From positions 1 through 64,000 of the forward strand of contig CALXRL010000020.1 of assembly GCA_944390735.1 (NCBI GenBank): DNA of 64,000 nucleotides, given 5' to 3'. Shown one piece after another: positions 25,522 to 36,096 of this stretch (the first letter of the stretch is position 1; each line of letters starts with the position of its first letter). The notes under the pieces are model-generated. The model had not been told where the DNA came from. It searched no databases and worked only from the letters and a program-made list of their open reading frames with translations. Made by a program: the position numbers and the translations under genes. This DNA is from an uncultured Victivallales bacterium (GTDB taxonomy: Bacteria > Verrucomicrobiota > Lentisphaeria > Victivallales > UBA1829).

Positions 25522-27471
25522 ATGAACGCTGTTCCAAGAGTCTGGATCGAAGAAAATTTCCAGGAGTTTTCCCCGGAAAGCGAGAGGGAGCTACGTACAG
25601 AACTCCATACGGAAAAGATCGGAAACGGACTGTTTCGTCTGCATGCGGAAGTCCGGAACGTGTCGAACCGAACCCGGAAAATCAAACTGATTCTGGAAGC
25701 GGAAACCCTCTTCCGTCCGGACCACTACCTGATCCCCTGCATTCTCTACAACGGCAACGATTACGGAAATCTGGACTCTCCCCGCGGACTGCTCCGCGAC
25801 GGAACCCCCTGGGTCTTTGCCTACGACCGCGAGGGCATTCCCTCCTGCACGATCACCGAGGATGCCTCCCATGTGTTTGCCATGTTCGCTTCCGATGAAT
25901 CCCCGGAGACTCTCCGCTCCTCCTGCTCGCTGATCCGTAACGGGGACGGGACATACCGTCACCGGATCTTTTATCCGGTCACCGAAGCCCCCGTCACCTA
26001 TGCGAACAAAAACCGCATGGAAAAGCGATACGACGAATGGATCGAACTTGCACCGGGGGATGTTTTCCGAACCTTCTGCTGCATGTATGAGGGAACGCCC
26101 CGCTGGAAAAATTACGGATTCACCAATGTGTTCGATGCCGCATGGAATGTTTTGAAACACGATTGCCCGCGGGTCCTCCCGATGGAAGAGGTCTGGCGTC
26201 TGGGCATCGCCTTCTGCCGCGCCATGAACTACGAGTTGAACGGAAAAAAGGAGATCCGGGGAGCCTTCGGCGATGTAACCCATTCGGTCGGGAACCATAT
26301 TCCGAAGCCGGACATCAGCCCGAATCTGACCTTGAAGGACATTGAAGAGAATCCCTCTCTGAACTTTTTCCGGATGGACGAATACAAACCGGCGGGAATC
26401 GGCTTTTCCTCACAGGCATTCATGAACTGCCGGGTCCAGATGGCGGATGCTCTGCGAAACCACAAAGAGCAGCAGCTGAACGATGCGCTCGAAATTCTCG
26501 ACGGACGGCTCGCGCTCCAGCAGGAAAACGGACTGATCCTCCTGCCGGACGAACAGACGACCGATCCCTGTCACATGGGCTGGGGAGCCGTGGAACTCGC
26601 CCGTATCTTCCGTCTGCTGAATTCGTACGGAATCGACGGCAGCCGGTTTCTGAAAGGAGCGGAAAAACTCTGCCGATTTTTCCTGTCCGCCTGGCACGAC
26701 GATTCCGGATTCGGCAAACAATGGGATCGCGACGGGAACTGTCTGAATCCGACCGGTTCCGTCGGCGGATTTGCCCTGATGGGACTAACCGAGGTCTGGC
26801 GGATCTCCCGCGATCCCTCGTATCTCGCCTGCATCCGGAAAGCGATGGAGTTCTATTTCCGTCGCGATCTGGCAAATTTCATCTGTACCGCCGGAGCCAT
26901 CGACTGCTCCAGCGTCGACAAGGAATCCGCCTATCCGTTTCTCCACTCGGCGCTGATTCTCTACGAAGAACTGAAAGAACCGCGCTTTCTGGAATTTGCG
27001 GAACAGGCGGGATACTATCTCTGCTCGTGGATTTTCTGCTACAACGCCCTGTACGACAAAGATTGCGATTTCACGCATCTGAACTACCACACGGCAGGCG
27101 GAACGGCAATCTCGGCGGAACATCATGCGATTGATCCCTATGGAGCGGTTTTCATTCCGGATTTTCTGCGTCTTGCGGAATACACGGGCAATGCGCGCTG
27201 GAACGAGGTCGGACGACTGGTCTGGTTCAATGCGATCCAGTGCATCACGACGGAGGAATCGGGACTTCTGCATGGTCTGCGCCGTCCGCTCGGAGCGCAG
27301 AACGAGGGATTCTTTCAGGCGCGCTGGACCAAATACCGTTCCGACTGCAATGCGCGAGGACATCTCAACGATTATCTCGGAGTCTGGCTTTCGACCTTCC
27401 GGCTCAGTTCCATTCTGGAACTGGAAAGCACGGGAAACAAATATGCAGAAACCTTGGTTCAAAATCAATAA
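25522..27471 (+). CDS. Six-hairpin (alpha/alpha toroid) glycosidase-like protein
   Basis: 649 residues from MNAVPRVW, with AAAGGA before it; a longer frame overlaps the pseudopilin gene. The first 230 residues are beta-rich (probable sandwich domain). From about residue 250 the pattern of paired helices with Trp/Gly-rich turns (WGAVELARIFRLL, GKQWDRDGNC, SVGGFALMGLTEVWR, HHAIDPYGAVFIP) is that of an alpha/alpha barrel. Relatives include GH88/105/127-type enzymes and unclassified proteins; I cannot assign a CAZy family. There is no signal peptide. The next gene, a secreted GH2, begins 15 nt later, so they are co-expressed. Confidence 0.6.
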   Translation: MNAVPRVWIEENFQEFSPESERELRTELHTEKIGNGLFRLHAEVRNVSNRTRKIKLILEAETLFRPDHYLIPCILYNGNDYGNLDSPRGLLRDGTPWVFAYDREGIPSCTITEDASHVFAMFASDESPETLRSSCSLIRNGDGTYRHRIFYPVTEAPVTYANKNRMEKRYDEWIELAPGDVFRTFCCMYEGTPRWKNYGFTNVFDAAWNVLKHDCPRVLPMEEVWRLGIAFCRAMNYELNGKKEIRGAFGDVTHSVGNHIPKPDISPNLTLKDIEENPSLNFFRMDEYKPAGIGFSSQAFMNCRVQMADALRNHKEQQLNDALEILDGRLALQQENGLILLPDEQTTDPCHMGWGAVELARIFRLLNSYGIDGSRFLKGAEKLCRFFLSAWHDDSGFGKQWDRDGNCLNPTGSVGGFALMGLTEVWRISRDPSYLACIRKAMEFYFRRDLANFICTAGAIDCSSVDKESAYPFLHSALILYEELKEPRFLEFAEQAGYYLCSWIFCYNALYDKDCDFTHLNYHTAGGTAISAEHHAIDPYGAVFIPDFLRLAEYTGNARWNEVGRLVWFNAIQCITTEESGLLHGLRRPLGAQNEGFFQARWTKYRSDCNARGHLNDYLGVWLSTFRLSSILELESTGNKYAETLVQNQ

Positions 27472-27486
27472 AAATAAGGAGACCCC

Positions 27487-30400
27487 ATGCGAAAAAAAAT
27501 GTTAAGCGTTCTGCTGCTGACTGCCGCGACACTGCTCCCGGCCGCCGCGCCATTCTATGTGGCGGGCCCCAGAAGCTCCATCAATCTCGCCGGAGAGTGG
27601 CAGGCGGCCACCGCCGACACCTTGAGTTTGAAAAAACTCCCCCAGAACCTCAACTGGAAAACGAGCACCGTTCCGACCAGAGGAGGCTCCATTCTGCCGA
27701 AGTCCGTCAACAGCTGGGGATATCCGCCGGGACATCCCGTAGAAGCGTATCTGGAAAAGGACCGGAAAACCTTCAAAATCAAAAAGGATCTCAGCGCCTG
27801 GTACCGCAAAAGCGTTGACATTCCCGCGGATGCGCTGAAAAATCATACGGTGCATCTTGTGATCGGCGCAGTCGCGTTCCGCTCCGTCTTTCTGGTGAAC
27901 GGGCAGCTTGCCGGAGCGTCGATTCAGGCGACTCTGCCGCGGGATGTCCAGATCACGAAATATCTTCGTCCGGGGAAAAATGAGATTGTCATCGGCTTCA
28001 CCGGCCGCGAAGGACTGGTCGATGTGAAGAACAACACCTATCTTGCTCCCAGCGCGGGCATCTCAAGCGGCATCCACAATACGATCCGTCTGGATTTCCG
28101 CCCGCTGGTCGCGGTGGACGATGTCTTTGTCAAAACGAAAGTCAGAAAGCCGCGGATCGAGTTTGAACTCACGCTGGTCAACCGGGGAGGAAAAGAGGCG
28201 ATGGTCTCCCCGCAGATCGTCATCCGCTCGCAGCAGGATCCGAACATCATCTACACAACGCTCCACGGAACTCCGGTTCGGATTCCTGCGGGCGGAGAAG
28301 TCAGGAGCAGCGTGGTTTCCGACTGGAAGGCGCCGGTGCTCTGGGATCTTCACACCCCCGTGCTTTACGATGCCGAAATCCGGCTGCTCGACGGAAACAA
28401 ACTCGCCGACATCACCAGCCAGAGTTTCGGGTACCGGGAATTCGAAATCCGCGGACGCGATTTCCTTCTCAACGGAAGACGCGTGGTTCTGCTGCGCGGC
28501 AGCACGCTTGCCGGCATCGACTCTCCCGATTTCATCCCGATGTGGGATGGATACGGGAAACTGAATTCCAACCGTCTGCATCTCGGGTTCTGCAATCCGA
28601 ATTTCATCCGTCTCGGCGACCACACGGGCTATCTGGTGATTCCCGAGGCCGCCTGGTGGCATGTGGATCAGTATCCACATGAAAAGGCGCACGCATGGCT
28701 TCCGGGAACCCTCGAATACTACAAGGGCTGGATCAAACATCTGCGCAACCATCCCTCGATTGTGATCTGGTCCCTTGCGAACGAGACCTTCTGGAACCGG
28801 ACCGGAAAAGAGGAGATGGCGATTGCGAAAAAACTGATCGAAACGGTCCGCTCGATGGACGACACCCGTCCGCTTCAGGGTGATGCCGAGATCACCTGGA
28901 ACAATCAGCTTGACATTCTCAACATCCACTATCCGGAATGGAACGCCGGCGAGATCAACACCACCTATCCGAACGCCGGCGTGAACATGCCGAACGATAC
29001 CTGGTATCTGCGGAAAGGCAAGGGGATCAAATCCTGGCGCGCGGAATTCGACTGGGACCGCCCGCTGGTCATCGGGGAATACTTCTGCAATTCCGATGCA
29101 CAGGTCGAGGAATATTCCAGCTTCATGGGCGACAGCGTCTTCGACTCGGAAAAATGGGCGAAACAGCGCCTGACCGGACTCGGTTCGCAGAACTCCGAGG
29201 ACTTCATGGAAAATCTCTTCACGGAAACGCTGAAGAAATACACCACGGAATACCGCACCATCGGTGTCGCGGGAATGAACATCTGGACCGGCGAAAAAGA
29301 CCGCTTCATGCCGCAGCAGGTGGTCCGGCCCCTTGATTTTCATCCGAATGCGGACGCCGGAAAACCGTTCCACAGAAACGTGGTCGCCCTGAACGACGGA
29401 CGCATTCCCCTCAAGCTCCTCCGCGCCTCGCTGACGATGAACGGAACCATTCTCTGGCAGAAGGAATACCGCTTCCACATTCCCTCCGGCTCCAAAAAGG
29501 AACTCGACCTTGCCATTCCGATGCCGAAGGTGACAAAACCCGCCTCCGCGGAACTGCTGGTCGCTCTTTTCACCCAGCACAATCCGGCGTATGCTCCAAC
29601 CGAGGTCAGCCGCTATCAGGAGGAGCTGTACATCGTTCCCGAAATCCGTCTTGACAAACTCAAGGGGAAAATCGCGGCTCCGGGCATGACCTCCGCTCTG
29701 AAGAAAACGCTGGCGCTTTACGGGGCGGACCCGGTTTCCGACCGGATCTCCCCGCAGACCAGACTGGTGGTTCTCGCCTCCGGCGCCCTTCGCAAGGAGA
29801 TGGGGGATTCTCTCAGCCGATTTGCGGAAAACGGAGGAACGGTTCTGATTCTCCCGCAGGAGTCGTGGCAGCCGTTCCGTCTGGAGTTTCCGGAACGCGA
29901 CAAGGATCATGCCGCAACGCAGGCATGGGTGCGCACCCCCTCCCATCCGGCGCTCAAAGGAATGAAAAAAGGACAGTTCAGCTTCTGGAAACCGAACAAC
30001 ATCGTCTCGATCGCCACCTTCAAGAAACCGTTCGACGGCGCCTTTGAACTTCCGCTTGACTGCGGCGGACGCTTCGGCATGCGCTGGACCCCCCTTCTGG
30101 AAATTCCCGTCGGGAAAGGCGCGTTTCTCCTGACGACCTTCGATCTGGAAAAGGCGGCGCAGGCCGATCCCGGTGCGCGCCAGCTTCTGGCCAATCTTCT
30201 CGAATACGGCTGTTCCCGGATGCCGGAAACGGGAAAAGCTCTGAATCTTCTGGCGGGCACCAATACGGCTCTGACGGAAGCGCTGGAGCTGGCCGGAGTC
30301 GCTTTCCAAAACGGCGTCGGAAGCACCGGACCCGTGCTGGCGGACGCCTCCGCCGACTGGACGGAAGCCGTTCAGAAGGAACTGAAGCAGGCGTTGAATC

Positions 30401-32067
30401 AGGGAAGAACGGTCTGGCTTCACAATTTTGATCCGTCGACGATCTCGAAGGCCGCACCCCTGTTTCCGTTCCAGCCGGTTCTGGTGAAAAAACCGGACGG
30501 AGTGGAAGGCGCAGTCGTCCGCTCCGACGCGCCGCTGATGAACGGACTGGCCAATTTTGACTTCTTCTGGTACCGCGAAACGACAGGCGGACATGGCCGT
30601 CTTGCCAAAAAAGTCGTTGCAAAAACCGGTGACTGGATTCTCGAAACGCCCTGGAACGACGACTGTGAAAAACTGGTCTCGCCCGCCTTTCTGACCACGA
30701 TCAAATCCGGCCGGGGAACCCTTCTTTTCGACACTCTCCGCTGGGAGAATGCGACCTCGTCGGAAACGGACAAGGCACTTCGCATCGTCTCTCTCCTGGC
30801 GCACAATCTCGGAGTCTCCTTCCAGCCGAAACGGACGCCGCACTACAAACGCTTCTTTGTCGATCTCAGGAAATTCGCCAACATGGGCTACTACGACCGC
30901 GTTGAAAACGACGGCAAAGGCGGATGGACCGATCAGGGGAAAAACGATATGCGTTTCTTCCTCATCAATCACACCGGCAAGATCAACGGAGCCGACGACG
31001 GCATGGATGTGCCGGTTCCCGATTTCCCGACCAAAGTTGATTTCCAGAAGGTCGTCTATCAGCTGATTGATCCGAAAGCAAACGGCGGGAAAGCCGTCAT
31101 CAGTCTGGGAAGTGAGAAATTCGGGCGGAAACTGCCGCGGCAGGCGGGCCCCTTCCCGGTCGGGGAAAAGGCGGACATCCTCTGGTTCCTCCATTCCGCA
31201 GGCTGGACCGGACCGACCGGCAGCATGATCGCCGAATACACTCTGACGTATGACGACGGCACCTCCGTCCGCATTCCGATCCGGATGGGCATGGAGGTCG
31301 GTGACTGGCACAATCCGAAAGCCTTCGGCGCCGCCACCGTCGCCTGGACCGGTGCGAATCTGTTTACCTCCCGCATCGGCATCTGGACCTATCCCTGGAA
31401 GAATCCGCATCCGGAAAAGACGATCCGCTCCATTGCGCTGAAAGGCGGTCTCTCCCAGGCGCAGTATGTGCTTCTGGCTATCGCCGGGGGCGTCGCCGCG
31501 GACGAGACCAGTGAAACCGTGGCCGCCTGGAACTTCGAAAATCAGAACTATGCCGAAAAAATCTGGCATCCGAAGACCGCACCGGAAAGGGTCGGGGACG
31601 GATTCCGCTTCGGCGAAGGACGCTATTTCGGATCGCCCCTCCGAAAAACCGCCGTCCCGGAAACGATGAAAACGCCGTACAGTCTCTTCGTGGAGTTCAC
31701 TCCGGAAGCCGCTCCCGACGGGTATATGTCCGGAATCGTTCAGATGTGCCACTATCTGAAATGCGGATTCCGGATCGTCCTTCACAAGGACCTCCGGATC
31801 AATGTCGAGATCTTCCCCGGCGACGGCAGAAAAGTCTGTTACCTTCGCTCGAAAAGTCCGCTTACCCTCGGACGCCGCACCAGCTGCGAACTGAAATTCG
31901 ACGGGAAAAAAGCCATTCTTCTGGTCAACGGGAAGCTCGACACCATCCTCGACTGTCCCTTCCCGAAGGAGTTCAGCGGAGACATCATGTTCGGAAACGC
32001 CTCGGGCCAGGCGTATCATTTCAACGGGAAGATCCATTCTGTCGCGATCCGGAAACAGAATCCCTGA
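27487..32067 (+). CDS. Large secreted multidomain glycoside hydrolase family 2 protein
   Basis: 1526 residues with a clear signal peptide (MRKKMLSVLLLTAATLLPAA). Residues 30-330 are the GH2 beta domains. The barrel carries acid/base E433 in WSLANETFW and nucleophile E531 in LVIGEYFCNSD. Around 735-800 and again in the 900s are Rossmann-like stretches (TRLVVLASGALR, GGTVLILPQESW), like the glutamine-amidotransferase-type inserts seen in beta-galactosidases. The last 160 residues (from about 1365) form a LamG/concanavalin-like domain (FVEFTPEA, ILLVNGKLD, NGKIHSVAI). Such a build suggests an exported enzyme attacking polymeric glycans at the cell surface. AAGGAG precedes the ATG. Exact linkage unknown. 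Confidence 0.85.
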   Translation: MRKKMLSVLLLTAATLLPAAAPFYVAGPRSSINLAGEWQAATADTLSLKKLPQNLNWKTSTVPTRGGSILPKSVNSWGYPPGHPVEAYLEKDRKTFKIKKDLSAWYRKSVDIPADALKNHTVHLVIGAVAFRSVFLVNGQLAGASIQATLPRDVQITKYLRPGKNEIVIGFTGREGLVDVKNNTYLAPSAGISSGIHNTIRLDFRPLVAVDDVFVKTKVRKPRIEFELTLVNRGGKEAMVSPQIVIRSQQDPNIIYTTLHGTPVRIPAGGEVRSSVVSDWKAPVLWDLHTPVLYDAEIRLLDGNKLADITSQSFGYREFEIRGRDFLLNGRRVVLLRGSTLAGIDSPDFIPMWDGYGKLNSNRLHLGFCNPNFIRLGDHTGYLVIPEAAWWHVDQYPHEKAHAWLPGTLEYYKGWIKHLRNHPSIVIWSLANETFWNRTGKEEMAIAKKLIETVRSMDDTRPLQGDAEITWNNQLDILNIHYPEWNAGEINTTYPNAGVNMPNDTWYLRKGKGIKSWRAEFDWDRPLVIGEYFCNSDAQVEEYSSFMGDSVFDSEKWAKQRLTGLGSQNSEDFMENLFTETLKKYTTEYRTIGVAGMNIWTGEKDRFMPQQVVRPLDFHPNADAGKPFHRNVVALNDGRIPLKLLRASLTMNGTILWQKEYRFHIPSGSKKELDLAIPMPKVTKPASAELLVALFTQHNPAYAPTEVSRYQEELYIVPEIRLDKLKGKIAAPGMTSALKKTLALYGADPVSDRISPQTRLVVLASGALRKEMGDSLSRFAENGGTVLILPQESWQPFRLEFPERDKDHAATQAWVRTPSHPALKGMKKGQFSFWKPNNIVSIATFKKPFDGAFELPLDCGGRFGMRWTPLLEIPVGKGAFLLTTFDLEKAAQADPGARQLLANLLEYGCSRMPETGKALNLLAGTNTALTEALELAGVAFQNGVGSTGPVLADASADWTEAVQKELKQALNQGRTVWLHNFDPSTISKAAPLFPFQPVLVKKPDGVEGAVVRSDAPLMNGLANFDFFWYRETTGGHGRLAKKVVAKTGDWILETPWNDDCEKLVSPAFLTTIKSGRGTLLFDTLRWENATSSETDKALRIVSLLAHNLGVSFQPKRTPHYKRFFVDLRKFANMGYYDRVENDGKGGWTDQGKNDMRFFLINHTGKINGADDGMDVPVPDFPTKVDFQKVVYQLIDPKANGGKAVISLGSEKFGRKLPRQAGPFPVGEKADILWFLHSAGWTGPTGSMIAEYTLTYDDGTSVRIPIRMGMEVGDWHNPKAFGAATVAWTGANLFTSRIGIWTYPWKNPHPEKTIRSIALKGGLSQAQYVLLAIAGGVAADETSETVAAWNFENQNYAEKIWHPKTAPERVGDGFRFGEGRYFGSPLRKTAVPETMKTPYSLFVEFTPEAAPDGYMSGIVQMCHYLKCGFRIVLHKDLRINVEIFPGDGRKVCYLRSKSPLTLGRRTSCELKFDGKKAILLVNGKLDTILDCPFPKEFSGDIMFGNASGQAYHFNGKIHSVAIRKQNP

Positions 32068-32092
32068 CAGGCATCGTTTTCCCCCTCCCCTG

Positions 32093-32120
32093 TCCGTGCC
32101 GTCCGGATCGACGGCACGGG
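32093..32120. terminator. Hairpin between convergent GH2 and miaB
   Basis: CCGTGCCGT/ACGGCACGG with an 8-nt loop. No T-run follows, so it may act as an mRNA end-protecting hairpin or a weak terminator for either strand. Confidence 0.45.
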
Positions 32121-32227
32121 CTGCGCGACTCCCCCCGCCGGAACACAAAGGGGGCGTTTCCCGATCCGATCAACCCTGATTGCCTCCCCCCGACTTCCCG
32201 AAATATCTTGGCCGAATGCGGCAGAGG

Positions 32228-33553
32228 TCAGACGATCTCGCCAAAAAGAGTCATTGCCGTGGCATGGGTGATGCGAATATTCAGCACATCGCCGTTTTCC
32301 AGTTTGCCTTTCGGTTCAAAAACGACGAGTTTGTTCAGTTCGGTTCGTCCGCTCCAGCGTGCGGCGTTGCGCTTGCTGACGCCTTCGGCAAACACCTCCA
32401 GAACCCGGCCGACAAATTGATCGTTCGCACCGGCGGAATATCTGGCAAGCTCCTCCAGAAGGATCTGATTTCTTTTTTCCTTGATCTCCTGAGGAACGTC
32501 ATCGACCATGCGTTCCGCGGCAAGCGTTCCTCTGCGCGGGGAGTATTTGAAAATAAACGCATTGTCGAATCCGACCCGGTTCATCATGCGGCGGGTGGCT
32601 TCGAAATCCTCGTCGGCTTCACCGGGGAAGCCGACAATGATATCCGTTGAAAACACGATTTCCGGACAGAGCGTTCTCAGTCGGTCCACAATGTTCCAGT
32701 ACTGTTCCGCGGTGTACGGACGGTTCATCGCCTTCAGAATCCGGTCGGACCCGGACTGCAGCGGCAGATGAATGCTCTTGCAGACCTTCGGCGTATGCGC
32801 GATTGCCTCTATCAGGCGCGTATTGAAAAACGCCGGATGCGGCGACGTGAAACGGATCCGCCGGATGCCGTCGATCTTCGCAATGGCCTCCAGCAGATCG
32901 GCAAACGGCGAAACATCATCCGGGAAGGAGAGTCCGTCGATTCCATAGGCGGCGACATTCTGTCCCAGCAGCATGATCTCCTTGACGCCGGAATCCGCCA
33001 GACGGCGCGCCTCCTCCAGAATTCCCTCCGGCGACCGGCTGCGTTCGCGACCGCGGGCGTAGGGCACAATGCAGTAGGAACAGAAGCGGTTGCACCCCCG
33101 CATAATGGAGATGAAATCGGAAAACGAATGTTTCCGCGTATGAGCGTCGATCCCGTCGACATCCTTCAGATTGTCGTGTCCGGTCGATTCGATTTTCCGC
33201 TGTTCCGCAAGGGCGGCGACGATCTCAGGCAGTTCGTGGATTTTGTCGGTTCCGACCGCGAAGTTCAAATGAGGAATGGTTTTCAGCAGTTCCGCTCCGC
33301 GGCTCTGCGCCATGCACCCCATGATTCCGAACAGCAGATTCGGTTTTTCCTCTTTCAGGCGCACCAGAATGCCGAGCTTGCCGATGGCTTTGCGCTCCGC
33401 CTGATCGCGCACGCTGCAGGTGTTCAGGAGAATCAGATCGGCGGACTGCTCATCGGAAACGATGGTGTGTCCATCGGCGGCGAGCATGGCGGCCGCGGCA
33501 TCGCTGTCGCGTTCGTTCATCTGACAGCCGTAGGTTTTGATGTAGATCTTCAT
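32228..33553 (-). CDS. miaB: tRNA-2-methylthio-N6-dimethylallyladenosine synthase
   Basis: 441 residues from ATG 33553; an in-frame TTG four codons earlier overlaps proB and is less likely. N-terminal UPF0004 domain with cluster cysteines in TYGCQMN, NTCSVRD and GIMGCMAQ, then the radical-SAM CxxxCxxC in MRGCNRFCSYCIVPYARG near residue 155, and a C-terminal TRAM domain (GRVLEVFAEG). It adds the methylthio group at C2 of i6A37 in tRNA. Full length. Last gene of the tig-clpP-clpX-proB-miaB run, 8 nt after proB. Its partner MiaA is not in the window. Confidence 0.95.
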   Translation of the reverse strand: MKIYIKTYGCQMNERDSDAAAAMLAADGHTIVSDEQSADLILLNTCSVRDQAERKAIGKLGILVRLKEEKPNLLFGIMGCMAQSRGAELLKTIPHLNFAVGTDKIHELPEIVAALAEQRKIESTGHDNLKDVDGIDAHTRKHSFSDFISIMRGCNRFCSYCIVPYARGRERSRSPEGILEEARRLADSGVKEIMLLGQNVAAYGIDGLSFPDDVSPFADLLEAIAKIDGIRRIRFTSPHPAFFNTRLIEAIAHTPKVCKSIHLPLQSGSDRILKAMNRPYTAEQYWNIVDRLRTLCPEIVFSTDIIVGFPGEADEDFEATRRMMNRVGFDNAFIFKYSPRRGTLAAERMVDDVPQEIKEKRNQILLEELARYSAGANDQFVGRVLEVFAEGVSKRNAARWSGRTELNKLVVFEPKGKLENGDVLNIRITHATAMTLFGEIV

Positions 33554-33561
33554 CGGCGGAA

Positions 33562-34695
33562 TCAATCGGCTTTGAGAACGGCCATGTTGTTGCGATGGAT
33601 GATTTCGCTGTCGGCGTCACAGCGGAGAATGTCGTGAATCTCGCAGCTCTGACAGCCGATGAGTTTCATGCAGTCTTCGGAACTGAAGTTGGTCAGTCCC
33701 TTGGCGACCAGTTCGCCTTCGAGGGAACAGACCTCCACAATGCTTCCGCGCTTGAACGACCCCTGCACGAATTTCATGCCCGCCGGGAGCAGACTGCTTC
33801 CATGGGTCACCAGCGCCTGAACCGCTCCGGAGTCGATGATGATCTTGCCCGAGGACTTCGCAAAAGTCGCCAGCCAGCGTTTGCGGGACTCCACTTTTGC
33901 CCGGTGATGCGGAAGGAAAACCGTTCCCACATCCTCTCCCCGGAAAATCTTCTCAATGACATGCGAATCCTTTCCCGACGCGATCCAGAGACACTCCCCG
34001 GCGGAATTCAGGATCTCCGCACACCGGAGTTTCGACTTCATTCCTCCGATCGACATGCTGCTGTCATCGGTTCCGGTGGCCATTCGGCGCTGTTCATCGG
34101 TCACGCCTTCGACCAGCGAGATGCGTTCTCCGAGGGAACCGTCCGGATTCGGGCGCATGAGTCCGTCCACCGTCGTCAGAATGATGGCCAGATCGGACCG
34201 GGTCATGGAGGCCAGCAGAGCGGCGAGAATATCGTTGTCGCCGAATTTGAGCTCATCCACGGAGACCGGGTCGTTCTCATTGATGATCGGCAGAACATCC
34301 TGCGCCAGCAGCGACTCAATGCAGTTCAGCGCATTCAGATGCCGCTCGCGGGAACGCAGGTCCTCCGCGGTCAGCAGAATCTGCGCGGCCTGGAATCCAA
34401 GTTTTGCGCACTCCGCCTCGTAGACGGACATCAGACGGATCTGCCCGATGGCCGCCAGCGCCTGCACCTCGGAAAGCCGCCGGGGCCGTTTCTTCAGCCC
34501 GAGACTGCGCATCCCGGTCCCCACCGCCCCGGAGGAAACCAGCAGCACCTGAATTCCGGCATCCCGCACCGTTTTAATCTGACGGATCAGAACCGCCAGC
34601 GCCTCCGGATCCGTCAGCAGCCGCGTTCCGGCCTTAATCACGATTCGTCTGCATGAAGCGACGAGTTTTTTTCTGACCTCAATATTCTTATCCAT
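33562..34695 (-). CDS. proB: Glutamate 5-kinase with PUA domain
   Basis: 377 residues, the full two-domain length. Amino-acid-kinase domain with RIVIKAGTRLL, LLVSSGAVGTGM, INENDPVSV and GDNDILAALLA, followed from about residue 290 by a C-terminal PUA domain (SSLLPAGMKFVQGSFKRGSIVEV). It phosphorylates glutamate in the first step of proline synthesis; proA is not in the window. Start 76 nt after clpX. Placement inside a protease/chaperone run is unusual and may reflect lineage-specific order. Confidence 0.95.
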   Translation of the reverse strand: MDKNIEVRKKLVASCRRIVIKAGTRLLTDPEALAVLIRQIKTVRDAGIQVLLVSSGAVGTGMRSLGLKKRPRRLSEVQALAAIGQIRLMSVYEAECAKLGFQAAQILLTAEDLRSRERHLNALNCIESLLAQDVLPIINENDPVSVDELKFGDNDILAALLASMTRSDLAIILTTVDGLMRPNPDGSLGERISLVEGVTDEQRRMATGTDDSSMSIGGMKSKLRCAEILNSAGECLWIASGKDSHVIEKIFRGEDVGTVFLPHHRAKVESRKRWLATFAKSSGKIIIDSGAVQALVTHGSSLLPAGMKFVQGSFKRGSIVEVCSLEGELVAKGLTNFSSEDCMKLIGCQSCEIHDILRCDADSEIIHRNNMAVLKAD

Positions 34696-34771
34696 TTTTC
34701 AGGAATCCTGTTGTCCCCGCTTTTCCGGGAAAGCGGCGCTCTCCCGGAACACCTTCCGCGGCGAATCCGAA

Positions 34772-36082
34772 TCAGACCGCCTTTTTTGCACTTTTCGACT
34801 TGTCCGCACCGCGCTTGATCAGAACGGGTGCTCCGCCTTCCACGGTTTTTTTCGTGATGATGCACTTCTCGACATCGCCCCGGGAGGGAACATCATACAT
34901 GATATCCACCATGATTCCCTCGATGATGGAACGCAGTCCGCGGGCGCCGGTACCTTTTTCGCACGCCTTGTCGGCGATGGCCTCCAGCGCCCCCTTTTCG
35001 AATTCCAGCTTGACGTTCTCCATCGCCATGAGCTTCTCATACTGCTTGGTGATCGCATTTTTCGGCTCGACGAGAATCCGCATGAGATCCTCTTTGGAAA
35101 GCGGTTCCAATGAGGTCACCACCGGCAGTCGTCCGATAAACTCCGGAATGATTCCGTATTTCACCAGATCCTCCGGTTCGGCCAGGGCCAGCGCCTTGGA
35201 ACTGTCGAGCTCCACCGCCCGCTGCTCATCGGACTTCTGCTGGTTGAATCCAAGAACACGCTTGCCGACTCGGCGCTGAATCATCTTATCCAGCCCCACG
35301 AACGCTCCGCCGCAGATGAACAGAATGTTGGAGGTATCCACCTGGATATACTCCTGATTCGGATGCTTCCGTCCTCCCTTCGGCGGAACATTGGCAATGG
35401 TGCCCTCCAGAATTTTCAGGAGCGCCTGCTGAACGCCTTCCCCGGAGACGTCACGCGTAATGGAGACATTCTCCCCTTTTTTGGCGATCTTGTCGATCTC
35501 ATCCACGTAGATGATTCCGATCTGCGCCTTTGCGACATCAAAATCCGCCGCCTGAAGCAGACGCAGAATGATATTCTCCACATCCTCTCCCACATATCCC
35601 GCTTCGGTCAACGTGGTTGCATCGGTGATGCAGAAAGGCACCTCGAGCATTTTTGCCAGGGTTCTGGCCAGGAGCGTCTTTCCGGAACCGGTCGGTCCGA
35701 TCAGAAGGACATTGCTCTTTTCGACCTCGATATCGGAATCCTCACTTCCCGCGGACTCCCGGCTTTTCAGGCGCTTGTAGTGGTTGTAGACCGCCACGGA
35801 AAGAATTTTCTTGGCCGTGTTCTGCCCCACCACGTATTTATCGAGTTCCGCCTTGATCTCCGCGGGCTTTGGCACTTTGATCTGCGCCACCGGGAGCGGC
35901 TGCTTCGACGGATCGGCTTTGGTTTTCGACGGATGAATCAGCTCCTCGCACGTCTCCACGCAGCTCTGGCAGATGGAGGCGCCGCTTGGACTGGAAATAA
36001 TCTGTCCGACACCGGGTTCGTTCGCGAGACGCCCGCAGAAGGAACAGCGCGGAATCTCTCCGCCATTGTGATCGTTCGCCAT
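34772..36082 (-). CDS. clpX: ATP-dependent Clp protease ATP-binding subunit ClpX
   Basis: 436 residues. N-terminal C4 zinc finger (CSFCG near residue 18 and CQSC near residue 38) that dimerises and recruits adaptors. AAA+ domain with Walker A GPTGSGKT near residue 131, Walker [10 protein letters not shown], and the pore loop GYVGEDVE. The unfoldase feeds substrates to ClpP, whose gene lies 14 nt upstream. The length fits ClpX with a short C-terminal tail rich in Lys. No anomalies seen. Confidence 0.97.
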   Translation of the reverse strand: MANDHNGGEIPRCSFCGRLANEPGVGQIISSPSGASICQSCVETCEELIHPSKTKADPSKQPLPVAQIKVPKPAEIKAELDKYVVGQNTAKKILSVAVYNHYKRLKSRESAGSEDSDIEVEKSNVLLIGPTGSGKTLLARTLAKMLEVPFCITDATTLTEAGYVGEDVENIILRLLQAADFDVAKAQIGIIYVDEIDKIAKKGENVSITRDVSGEGVQQALLKILEGTIANVPPKGGRKHPNQEYIQVDTSNILFICGGAFVGLDKMIQRRVGKRVLGFNQQKSDEQRAVELDSSKALALAEPEDLVKYGIIPEFIGRLPVVTSLEPLSKEDLMRILVEPKNAITKQYEKLMAMENVKLEFEKGALEAIADKACEKGTGARGLRSIIEGIMVDIMYDVPSRGDVEKCIITKKTVEGGAPVLIKRGADKSKSAKKAV

Positions 36083-36096
36083 GCTTGCAACCCCCG

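Noticed and set aside
28063..32148. A 1361-codon open frame antisense to the secreted GH2 gene
   Set aside because: The plus strand encodes a clear signal peptide and GH2 motifs. The antisense frame shows no recognisable domain and is open because in-frame TTA, CTA and TCA codons are rare in these genes.
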